From: Mactra quadrangularis
Lineage: Eukaryota > Mollusca > Bivalvia > Venerida > Mactridae
Reading direction: 5' to 3'
Assembly: GCA_025267735.1 (NCBI GenBank)
Contig: CM046299.1
Location: 35,230,887-35,294,886, forward strand
Length of the DNA: 64,000 bases
This document shows, piece by piece, positions 1 to 10,257 of this stretch. The notes under the pieces were generated by a model, which saw nothing but the letters and a program-made list of their open reading frames with translations, was not told the DNA's origin and did no database searches. Both the position numbers and the translations under genes were made by a program. Positions within the stretch are counted from its first letter, which is position 1, and every line of letters begins with the position of its first letter.

Positions 1-1348
1 TCCATTGAAAAATATTTGTTTTTTTTTCGAGAAAATACGGAAAATTATACGAACGGAAAAAGTAATGTTTGAATTTTCTAAAAATAAAATGATAAAATAA
101 CTGGAGTCATAGTTAATTTTACGTTAGTCTAAAAATGTTTTTTTCCTGCGATCGTCAATTGTGTATCTGTTCAAAACCTGCCAATAATTTAGCGTATAGA
201 AACAACAATTAAAAAAACTAGGTCACACTAGTTTTAAAAATTATTTAAAGTAACAATTAAACTATAGAAGCGTCTATGATTACACGATGAGACATAACAA
301 TTATGACATTGTATTATTATGTTATCAAATATCGACTAACTGTGAAAAATGCCGACACATATATTAAATTGTTTACATCAGTTTTAATTAAAAATTACAA
401 ACACATGTTCATCATCAAACAAAAGGTTAATATACCCGGTGTACATGGCAGTTTGTTTGTTAATAATTTAGGATTACTACAGAAAATTAATATGATTTAC
501 ACACATATACAAATGGCTTAAAGAACTGGTTATCACGACTTATTTATTTAATTTGTGTTAATTTTATTAACTTGTGTTTGTCGTCGTCTTGACATGAGAT
601 TTTGATTTAAAATTCGTTTTTATGACCAATAGGAATATATGATAGACAATATTTAAAAAACCGCGGTTCACTCGGATTTTTAGGTCACGGTACGGTACAC
701 TCGTACCGGCCACCTTCGGTTCGAGTTTCACGGTAGTTCGTCGAACCGTTGCAGCCCTAGTGTGAGATGTACAGATTTTGAAGTCAATTATTTAAGTGAT
801 ATGCCAGTTAAGCTGAACTGTTTACTAATACATGTACATGTACTTTGTACACCTGAAACAATAAACTTGACTCAAATTTGCACTAATAATTATGTTAAAA
901 CCAATAATAACTAACATTATATTGATTTTAATTGTAAAAAAAAAACTAAAAAAAAAAAAATTCCGACCCGATGTTTTTTGGGAGATGAAACCAGAAACAT
1001 AACTATTTTTTTTTTAGGCCTAAGATACGTCAAAAAAGGCCAAAATCCTTCCCGATCCGGAAACATTTTGACATTTGCTGCCCGATCGGGAAGCACTGAA
1101 GGGGAATCCCCTTGTTTCCCGAACGGGAAGTATTCCCTACTGTTAGTTTTGCTTTAATATTTATTGAGGTTATAAATTTTGCAGTACCTTCATTGGAATG
1201 TGTATTATAAAGTTCTGTAAAGGATTTAATGTTAAATTTTGTTGTAAAATTTTTTTAATGTAATTTAGTATATTTATTTATGCAGCATCAATTTTGCAAA
1301 TACATCTTATGCTAAATATTTTTATCGTCATTGATCATCGTCATAAGA
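1..1348. other. Unassigned AT-rich intergenic sequence
   Basis: No gene is supported here; the longest open frames are under 75 codons with no recognisable domain. A relatively GC-rich patch near 660-765 and a patch at 1050-1130 with repeated CCCGATCGGG-like palindromes stand out against the AT-rich background and may be old repeat fragments, but I could not match them to anything else in the window. Confidence 0.6.
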
Positions 1349-1357
1349 AACATTTTT

Positions 1358-2839
1358 GGCAGTGGCTAGAGTTACGGTACCGTAACTCTAGACCCAGGTT
1401 CTAGAGTTACGGAAGTTCCGTAACTGTAGACAACCCTGCCAGGGTTGGCTAGAGTTACGGAAGACAAATAACATGCGTATGTTTCAACCTTTTAACATCG
1501 AAAAACTTGTTTATATTCAATATTACTCGAAATAAACAAATATTTACCAACGTGACTTATTCAATTGTTATTACACCCGCCATTTTGGATATGACTAATA
1601 AACTTACCGGATGTTTAACATACGGCGATATGACGTTGTCGTCTATAAAGTGTTACACACTTAGTTTACTTTTCAAGAGCGATTTGTTATATAGAGTTGG
1701 ATTATAATTTGGATCGAATATGTCTTATTTGGACAGAATTAATATCTTCTTATTAAATTGACGATTCTTTATTATTTTTCATTAAAACAATTTATTTGTC
1801 CTGTAAGAAAAAAACGGCAATTTTCGAATGCAAAATCGACCATATTTTTGGACAGAATCAAAAGCAAAATGTCTTCAATTTGATAAAAAAATGTTGATGA
1901 ATGATTTATTTTTACATTGTCACGTTTAAAAGCGGTGATCTTTACCTACAACATCGACCAATTCATAGAATCTAAAAATCTTGGCAATTTCCCCCAAGAT
2001 TTACATACTAAAGATCGAATCACGGCGTTTTACTTACATGTATATTGTACAATAAGTATATTGAGCTTTTTTGGTGGAATTAGCGAATTTAATTGAAAAG
2101 ATTAAAAAAACGCGATTTTTTTACTGGATATAGGCCGAGTGTTTAGTAAAATTGCTGACTTTTGGTTATGAATATGAATGGGTATTTTTTAACGAGATCG
2201 TTTATATTTTCGTTAAAATTTTAAAGATTTGGTGAGGAATGACAAGCTGGATTTTTTTTTCAGACAAAACATTGACTTTCTTACTATTCATTTAACGTTT
2301 TCCCCCAAGTACTAAGCTTTTTTATCAAGCTAAATTCCCATTTTTGTTCACGAAATTTAAGTCAATTTAATGTTCGAAAATCGCCGATTTCTTACTAGAC
2401 ACTTGCAAACTATTCACAATTAAAATAACTCTAAGAATCGACTATTTCCTATAAATATTTCCTTTAAATTCCGTACAAAATTATACATATTCAGTCCAAA
2501 TTATAATCACACTCCATAACTTATCACTCAAGTAAACTTATTATGTGACACTTTAAAGACGACAACGACATATCGCCGTATATTAAACATCCGGTAAGTT
2601 TATTAGTCATATCCAAAATGGCGGGTGTAATAACAATTGAATAAGTCACGTTGATATTTGTTTATTTCGAGTAATATTGAATATAAACAAGTTTTTCGAT
2701 GTTAAAAGGTTGAAACATACGCATGTTATTTGTCTTCCGTAACTCTAGCCAACCCTGGCAGGGTTGTCTACAGTTACGAAACTTCCGTAACTCTAGAACC
2801 TGGGTCTAGAGTTACGGTACCGTAACTCTAGCCACTGCC
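1358..2839. mobile_element. Foldback DNA transposon (non-autonomous) with 9-bp target duplication
   Basis: The 1482-bp segment begins GGCAGTGGCTAGAG and ends with its reverse complement. The two arms remain complementary for about 480 bp (roughly 1358-1845 against 2350-2839), strongest near the tips and decaying inward, leaving a loop of about 500 bp. It is flanked on both sides by the same 9 bases, AACATTTTT, at 1349-1357 and 2840-2848. The tips contain a nested perfect palindrome (CTAGAGTTACGG, then its complement). No transposase frame is present, so it must have been moved by a partner. A 9-bp duplication with very long inverted repeats is typical of Mutator-like elements; that class assignment is inference. 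Confidence 0.85.
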
Positions 2840-2848
2840 AACATTTTT

Positions 2849-3820
2849 ATGTATAAAACAATACTGTTGGTGGAAATTATTATGACAGAATTAGAGCTAT
2901 TACTGTTTTACTAATTTTTAGCAAACCAAGACTTTACATGAACCTTAAATTACTATTCAATAGCAAGCAAAAGAGTTAGTTCTATATCTACAAACATTAT
3001 AACAAGCAATTTTTTCCATGTTCAAGTTGAAACAAGTATTTTTGTGGTATGAAACAACTTTCAGAACCGTAAGACACAGAAACAATGCTATAATTGCTTT
3101 TTAAATTTATGAGTAGAGATAAAGTTTAAATGTTTGTAAAGATGTGTTAAGTTACAGCTCTAACCGTATTTCAACTTACAAAGTTCGTTTTAAATTTCAT
3201 ATTCTGCTCAATCGCCGCCATTGTTTGTTTGGCTCTGGCTAAAACTCGAAACTATCGTTGTCGTCCACCGTCACTCTTTGGGCGCGTTGCTTAAGCATTT
3301 CGCTAGGTATCGCTTCGTAGCGAAATCCTAGGAAACGGGGATGCGTTTTTTTTCGTAAACAGTTGGTCAAGTCGACTGGTAAAGAGTTTTCGAAATGCAA
3401 GTAGTCCGGCATTAAGCTCCACCTACAATCTGTCTACTTTTTTTCAAACTTACATGAACTCTATCACATGATAATGCTAGGTCTGTCTATATCATTGATA
3501 TAGACAGACCTAGCAAAATGATAAAACGTGTTTTCGGGTGGTCATTCATGCAGTTAAAGCCGCGGCGGGCCCCTATTTATGTGGTCTACTAATATCAAGG
3601 GTCTCAGAGGACCCAACAACTAAATCAAAATCTGTTTTGTTTCGTGAGCAAAGTTGAAACGCATGCAAAAGCTCGATACAAAATCGTACAGACATTGTGT
3701 TGGAAAAAACTGCATAAAAAGCTAATATCTAACAAAATATGTTTAATCGTTGGATTTTTAAGTCTTCCTGGGTCGAAAAAATTGATATGAGTGGTACACA
3801 GGTATTAAATAAAGTTTTAA
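2849..3820. other. Unassigned intergenic sequence
   Basis: No gene recognised. It contains the perfect hairpin listed separately at 3476-3514 and a short inverted repeat near 3298-3330 (ATTTCGCTAGG ... TAGCGAAAT). The stretch 3230-3420 is less AT-rich than its surroundings but has no open frame of note. Confidence 0.5.
3476..3514. repeat. Perfect 39-bp hairpin (19-bp arms, 1-nt loop)
   Basis: The arm GCTAGGTCTGTCTATATCA is followed after one T by its exact reverse complement. Such a near-loopless perfect palindrome is unstable in replication and is normally recent; it could be the core of a small foldback element or a palindromic repair scar. No target duplication is obvious at its edges. 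Confidence 0.9.
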
Positions 3821-5313
3821 CCCAGCAGGCACACGATGTTGATTCAACGTTGTTACAACGTTAAAAATGAGACAGTACGTTGATCAACCAATTTTAAACC
3901 ACAAATAAATATTTTATCATCGGATGTTGATAACCGACGTTGAAACAACGTTGATAATGGTTGTAGTATATTTTAAATTGTTTTTATATTTTTTTTTTAA
4001 TATTGCGATTATTTAGATGGTATATTATCTTCACTTAAAGTATGCCCAAAATATTTTCTATTGACTATGAAATATAGAAACTGTTACTCTTTACTATTTT
4101 GAATATTCTCTAACGAACATTCTAGAAAGTGCTTTTCGCGCGTTTAGAAACTGCGCATGCGTGCGTGACGCATTCAGAAACGAACAGTGCAGACCTCGAC
4201 TTTCTAAAGCGCTGACGAAGATCTAGTCTAGAAAACATTAGTTTGAAGGGTATGTACAACGATATTATACTAACATACTATACTTGTCATTGTTCTGTTT
4301 ATAGATATCATTTGTTTTTAACACCCACGACTGGTTTAAGAGTTGAAAATTATGTGTGTGTTCAAGAAAACCTTGTCGGCGCCATTATTCAAATCAAATA
4401 TTCTATTTTCTTTGTCTTACGCCTGCAAATAACATTCTATTAAATGCATTCTGTGTTTAAAAATTATGTCCGAATTCTGTTTGTTGAAAAATTAACAGAA
4501 ACTTATCCATTGTATAATGTAAACTTCAAGTAGGTGGGTTTCAGACGTTTCGTCCCGATGTCATTCGACCCAATATGCCAATTTGCACGGAGACGATTCG
4601 ACCCCATGCCGATTTAACCTTGGCGTATTTTGTAGAACAGAGTTCTTTTTGTATTCTTATGATTCATATTTTTGATTTCAGAGTCAGTTTTACAGAATCA
4701 CTAGGGAGCCACGAAGTGCAAAGTCAATGGAACCATAATGAAGTTTTTAAAATATGCCCCAGAAAAGTCTGGAGGTAGGGGCAGAAGAGACCAAGCTGAA
4801 TATTTGTTACTTATAGTTTTATACAGTTTTTAGTTAAGTGTATGCTTATTTGTATGGGTTAATGGCCCATTATCATGGACATAGTAATTAAATTGTAAAA
4901 TTATTGGATCTTTTCTCATGTTTTTATTTGTCCTTGTTACACAGTTTTTCAGTCGGCAGATATCTAGATCAAATATATATCTAGATCAAACTCTGAAAAA
5001 GGGCTAAATACAGCTTATATTCAACCTCCTTCAACTATAGTTCAACTAAAACCAACCTTAAATCAACATGGAATCGACTATAAATCACCCTAATAACAAC
5101 CAATTATCAACCAGATTTCAACCATCAACCAACCTTAATGAGCGTTGAAGTAACGTTGAATTAACCTTGTATCAACGTTGAACACAACGTTGAATCAACG
5201 TTGATATTTCAACGTTGGCACAACTTTCAAATCCTAAAATAAATCCAACGTAAAAACAACGTTGTGGTTCAACGTTGAAACAACGTTGTTTCAACGTCGG
5301 TTTGCCTGCTGGG
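3821..5313. mobile_element. Non-autonomous DNA element with CCCAGCAGGCA ends and CAACGTTG subterminal repeats
   Basis: The segment starts CCCAGCAGGCA and ends with its reverse complement TGCCTGCTGGG. Both subterminal zones (3835-3965 and 5030-5300) carry many copies of the palindrome AACGTT in phrases such as CAACGTTGAAACAACGTTG, while the central kilobase is unique sequence. There is no transposase; the small frames inside show no domain. I could not find a convincing target-site duplication. The architecture (palindrome-rich subterminal arrays around a unique core) resembles the element at 29970-31760, which also begins with CCCAGC. Confidence 0.75.
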
Positions 5314-6170
5314 AAGTATCTTCAATTCCACCATTCCATCACCTCGGGCTAGATTTATCGAGAGAGAAAGAGCCAATCAGATTGCGTCGTACATACCACG
5401 TGCAAACTTAGGTATGTAAAACACGGGATTTGCACGGAAGTCATTCTACTGTAACGATGGTGAAGTTGATTCGGCGGATAATTTTTCAGAGTCCGCGGAG
5501 AAAATTTCAAGAATGCTTGTTCTATATATAATTTGGTTTTTTTTAATAGATTGGCGACATAATTAAAAAAACATGTTTGTATTAACAGCAGAAGGATGCC
5601 AGTCGAACACAAATTCACATTCGAAAATAGGCCTTAATGTTTATTTATTGTTCAAAATGTACATATTCAAAATTAGACTTGGTAATCAGCAAGTATTTGC
5701 ACATTCTTAATAAAAAAATGAAACCAAACTGTGGTAGAGCGAATTTTCGTACTTTTAATATTTACATATATTTTGTCCAAATTAAGACGAGTTATTCACA
5801 CACTTATATACCAAAAGAAATGTTTATCAATTGTCTGTTTAATTTAGTGAAGGAATTTGTGTGATGATTTTTAGTCCGCAAAAATTCAATATCTTTGACA
5901 AATTTGTAAGAGATCATTATAGTTCATACTTGTCTCATTTTACAAAAACACCAACTTTCTAAAAATCATTGCTATTACATGTACTTCATTAATATTTTCA
6001 CAGCACGATAAACTTACACTTTTAAACTGAATTGAGAACTAAAAAATTATTTCATTGAACTAATAATATATTGTGACAGGGTCAAAATCTGTTAGTTTTG
6101 TTTTATAAGGAAGATAATTCTGTCTGTCTTGTTTAAGTTAACTTCTAATATTACTACAGTTGTCTCCCTC
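5314..6170. other. Unassigned intergenic sequence
   Basis: AT-rich sequence with only short frames and no recognisable gene, RNA or repeat. Confidence 0.5.
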
Positions 6171-6700
6171 GTTTTAACAGAACAGAACAGAACAGAACAT
6201 ATATTTTATTTATGATTTGTACATAGTACATCATCAGTATACAATATAAACAGTACATGTAACATTTGTCAAATAGTCAAGGTTAGACAATATACAAGTA
6301 TATAAGTTTATCAAGAATAGGATAAGAGGATAAATCAAGAAACAAATAAATATGAAAGGTAAGTATAGTCAGTATAAAAGAACAAGTATATAAATTGTTC
6401 TACTAGTTAAACAATACAATTAGGTCATCAATGTTCATGTTAAAGGTATTTCTGTAATTATAAGCTTTTTTAACGTATAGACTCAAATTGATTAGGACAT
6501 TTTTATCTTCAGATTTAAACAATTGTATAAATTTATTCATGTTGGGTTGAGTATAATAAAATGTATCAATATATTGTTTTCTAATATCTAGGAAACACGG
6601 ACAAACTAGAATAAAATGATACTCATCTTCTACATTATTTAAACTACAAAATTTGCAAATTCTTTCTATTCTGTCTATTCTGTTTAACAATCGTTATGGC
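6171..6700 (-). mobile_element. 5'-truncated non-LTR retrotransposon (LINE) 3' end
   Basis: Read on the minus strand, this is the end of a LINE: a C-terminal reverse-transcriptase tail (6690 to 6403), a 3' untranslated stretch, then a terminal run of TGTTC repeats at 6176-6199. A second 3' end of the same family lies on the + strand near 60600-60795 (AAATAAAATATACGTTCTGTTC). The 5' end is missing, as is usual after incomplete target-primed reverse transcription. The short string TTTAACA occurs at both edges and may be part of the target duplication. Confidence 0.8.
6403..6690 (-). pseudogene. Fragment of LINE reverse transcriptase: C-terminal zinc-binding tail
   Basis: The 95-codon frame carries the CKFC ... 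VEDEYHFILVCP pattern of the zf-RVT tail that follows the reverse-transcriptase domain in many invertebrate LINEs: a C-x2-C pair near residues 12-15 followed by H-x4-C near residues 25-30. The frame ends at a natural stop and leads into the 3' UTR. The catalytic domain is absent, so this is a dead 5'-truncated fragment. Its first methionine is only the first internal ATG, not a real start. Confidence 0.8.
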
Positions 6701-6734
6701 ATTGTGCCGTTTGTATCAGTCTAGTTTAATATAT

Positions 6735-6874
6735 AAATAACACATGGCAGTGCGGGTGACAGTACAGATTATCAACCCGAGGAAAATAATATCAACCGAG
6801 GCGCTAGCCGAGGTTGATATCATTTTTCAAGGGTTGATAATCTGTACTGTCACCCGCACTGCCATGCGTTATTT
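6735..6874. repeat. 140-bp foldback hairpin element
   Basis: The left arm runs from AAATAACACATGGCAG through GTGACAGTACAGATTATC and is mirrored on the right with few mismatches, meeting at a GCGCTAGCC centre. It looks like a small foldback MITE or the tip of a larger one. It lies directly beside the tRNA-like segment at 6990-7067, so the two may be parts of one composite repeat. Confidence 0.8.
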
Positions 6875-6989
6875 GTTTTATTATACCGAACAAAACTGTT
6901 ACAAAAATATTTATTGAACAATAAATACCAACACAGTAAAGAAAAAAAAAACAGTACAATAAAAAACTGAATAATATCAGTAATATACC

Positions 6990-7067
6990 CTGCTGCCCGG
7001 GATTCGAACCCGCGATCTCCGGATTCGAAGTCAGACATGCTAACCACTATATGCCACGGTCGCGGCT
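6990..7067 (-). mobile_element. tRNA-derived SINE head (A and B boxes)
   Basis: On the minus strand the segment has an A-box-like TAGTGGTTAGCATG (7036-7049) and a perfect B-box core GGTTCGAATCC (about 7001-7011) at tRNA spacing. The D-arm wording resembles tRNA-Asp or tRNA-Glu. The two ends do not pair into an acceptor stem, so it is a tRNA-like RNA polymerase III promoter of a SINE rather than a working tRNA gene. No clear SINE tail was found on the 6880 side. Confidence 0.65.
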
Positions 7068-7326
7068 ATTTACGGCTACTAATCGTTAATAAGTGGGCTT
7101 ACATAGGCTAAAAGGCGGAATATCGGAAAATCTGTCGATCTTCAGCCGATGTAGGCCCTCTGTAGGCGAAGAGGCGGTCAAATGATGGAAATGATTATAA
7201 CAATTCCGACAGATGTCTATTCACAAGTCTATTCAGAAGTTTATCCGCAAAATCGTAGCTATCTATTCAGAAGGTTTCAGAAGTCTTTTCGTGGAGTGCG
7301 AACAGACAGCTGTCTATTCATAAGTA

Positions 7327-7700
7327 TATAAATTTCAACTGAAAATGTGAAAAACTACCACTTTAAGGTTGAATTTGTAAAGAGTTTTTGATCATGTATA
7401 AAGTGTTTTCGGTGGACAAAAAACTTAAGATCTTTTAGTTAAATGTCTTTATTGGTCTTAAATGGTGTGTTTGGGACATGGGTTCTAAAACAATGTGCTT
7501 AAAAACCTTATGAAGATGTATAAAAACTCTTTATAAATTCCAACTGAAATTGCAAAAAACGACAATTCTAAGGTTAAATCTGTAAAGAGTTTGTGTTCAT
7601 GCATTAAGTGTTTTCAGTGGACAAAAAACTATAGGTCTTTTGAGTTTAATGTCTTTATAGGCGTTAAATTATGTGTTTGGGGCATGGGTTCTAAAACAAT
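7327..7700. repeat. Tandem duplication of a ~168-bp unit
   Basis: Unit 1 (7327-7494) and unit 2 (7532-7700) share the same order of phrases, from TATAAATT(T/C)CAACTGAAA to CATGGGTTCTAAAACAAT, about 205 bp apart with a few percent to ten percent divergence. The second unit runs straight into the 43-bp satellite, suggesting this sequence was the border where the satellite began. No coding content is seen. Confidence 0.8.
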
Positions 7701-10255
7701 ACGAAAGCAACAATCAGTCAATCTCACGAAAACAACTTTTATACGATAGCAACAACCAGCCAATCTCACGAAAACAACTTTTTCTACGAAAACAACTATC
7801 AGTCAGTCTACGGAAACAACTATTTATATGAAAACAACTTTTTCAACGAAAACAACTTTTCCTACGAAAACAACTTTTTCTACAAAAACAACAATTAGCC
7901 AGTCTACGAAAACAACTTTTTTACTAAAACAGCATCAGTCAATCTCACGAAAACAACTTTTCCTACTAAAGCAACAGTCAGTCAATCTCACGAAAACAAC
8001 TTTTATACGAAAGCAACAATCAGTCAATCTCACGAAAACAACTTTTATACGAAAGCAACAATCAGTCAGTCTCACGAAAACAACTTCTCCTATTAAAGCA
8101 ACAATCAGTCATTCTCACGAAAACAACTTCTCCTATTAAAGCAACAATCAGTCAATCTCACGAAAACAACTTCTCCTATTAAAGCAACAATCAGTCAGTC
8201 TCACGAAAACAACTTTTCCTACTAAAGCAACAATCAGTCAATCTCACGAAAACAACTTTTATACGAAAGCAACAATCAGTCAGTCTCACGAAAACAACTT
8301 CTCCTATTAAAGCAACAATCAGTCAATCTCACGAAAACAACTTCTCCTATTAAAGCAACAATCAGTCAATCTCACGAAAACAACTTCTCCTATTAAAGCA
8401 ACAATCAGTCAGTCTCACGAAAACAACTTCTCCTATTAAAGCAACAATCAGTCAGTCTCACGAAAACAACTACTCCTTTTAAAGCAACAATCAGTCAGTC
8501 TCACGAAAACAACTTTTCCTACTAAAGCAACAATCAGTCAATCTCACGAAAACAACTTTTATACGAAAGCAACAATCAGTCAGTCTCACGAAAACAACTT
8601 CTCCTATTAAAGCAACAATCAGTCAATCTCACGAAAACAACTTCTCCTATTAAAGCAACAATCAGTCAATCTCACGAAAACAACTTCTCCTATTAAAGCA
8701 ACAATCAGTCAGTCTCACGAAAACAACTTTTCCTACTAAAGCAACAATCAGTCAATCTCACGAAAACAACTTTTATACGAAAGCAACAATCAGTCAGTCT
8801 CACGAAAACAACTTCTCCTATTAAAGCAACAATCAGTCAGTCTCACGAAAACAACTACTCCTTTTAAAGCAACAATCAGTCAGTCTCACGAAAACAACTT
8901 TTCCTACTAAAGCAACAATCAGTCAATCTCACGAAAACAACTTTTATACGAAAGCAACAATCAGTCAGTCTCACGAAAACAACTTCTCCTATTAAAGCAA
9001 CAATCAGTCAATCTCACGAAAACAACTTCTCCTATTAAAGCAACAATCAGTCAATCTCACGAAAACAACTTCTCCTATTAAAGCAACAATCAATCAATCT
9101 CACGAAAACAACTTTTCCTACTAAAGCAACAATCAGTCAATCTCACGAAAACAACTTTTATACGAAAGCAACAATCAGTCAGTCTCACGAAAACAACTTC
9201 TCCTATTAAAGCAACAATCAGTCAATCTCACGAAAACAACTTCTCCTATTACAGCAACAATCAGTCAATCTCACGAAAACAACTTCTCCTATTAAAGCAA
9301 CAATCAGTCAGTCTCACGAAAACAACTTCTCCTATTAAAGCAACAATCAGTCAGTCTCACGAAAACAACTAATCCTTTTAAAGCAACAATCAGTCAGTCT
9401 CACGAAAACAACTTCTCCTTTTAAAGCAACAATCAGTCAGTCTCACGAAAACAACCTTTCCTACTAAAGCAACAATCAGTCAATCTCACGAAAACAACTT
9501 TTATACGAAAGCAACAGTCAGTCAGTCTCACGAAAACAACTTCTCCTATTAAAGCAACAATCAGTCAATCTCACGAAAACAACTTCTCCTATTAAAGCAA
9601 CAATCAGTCAGTCTCACGAAAACAACTTTTCCTACTAAAGCAACAATCAGTCAATCTCACGAAAACAACTTTTATACGAAAGCAACAATCAGTCAGTCTC
9701 ACGAAAACAACTTCTCCTATTAAAGCAACAATCAGTCAATCTCACGAAAACAACTTCTCCTATTAAAGCAACAATCAGTCGATCTCACGAAAACAACTTC
9801 TCCTATTAAAGCAACAATCAGTCAGTCTCACGAAAACAACTTCTCCTTTTAAAGCAACAATCAGTCAGTCTCACGAAAACAACTTCTCCTATTAAAGCAA
9901 CAGTCAGTCAATCTCACGAAAACAACTTTTCCTACTAAAGCAACAATCAATCAATCTCACGAAAACAACTTTTATACGAAAGCAACAATCAGTCAGTCTC
10001 ACGAAAACAACTTCTCCTATTAAAGCAACAATCAGTCAATCTCACGAAAACAACTTCTCCTATTAAAGCAACAATCAGTCAGTCTCACGAAAACAACTTT
10101 TCCTATTAAAGCAGCAATCATTCAATCTCACGAAAACAACTTTTACACGAAAGCAACAATCAATCAATCTCACGAAAACAACTTTTCCTATTGAAGCATT
10201 AATCAGTCAATCTCACGAAAACAACTTTTAAATACGAAAGCAACAATCAGTCAGT
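7699..10255. repeat. 43-bp satellite array with variable higher-order structure
   Basis: About 59 head-to-tail copies of a 43-bp unit with the core AATCTCACGAAAACAACTT. Monomers fall into classes by the bases after this core: Y (TTCCTACTAAAG), C (TTATACGAAAG), A (CTCCTATTAAAG) and F (CTCCTTTTAAAG). From 8209 onward nearly every Y is followed by one C, then one or more A, and sometimes F; cycle lengths are 7, 5, 4, 5, 8, 4, 7, 4 and 2 monomers. The first 250 bp are degenerate and contain shorter units, as expected at an array edge. Because 43 is not a multiple of 3, the Lys-Thr-Thr-rich frames through it shift at each monomer and are not coding. Confidence 0.95.
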
Positions 10256-10257
10256 CA

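Noticed and set aside
6990..7067. A functional tRNA gene
   Set aside because: A and B boxes are present but the acceptor-stem ends do not pair, so it is a SINE-type tRNA remnant.
7828..8139. Lys-Thr-Thr-Phe repeat protein frame
   Set aside because: The repeat unit becomes 43 bp, not divisible by 3, so the frame is lost in the main array; the frame exists only in the degenerate edge.
7699..10255. CRISPR array
   Set aside because: There are no unique spacers; the whole 43-bp unit repeats, in a eukaryotic context.
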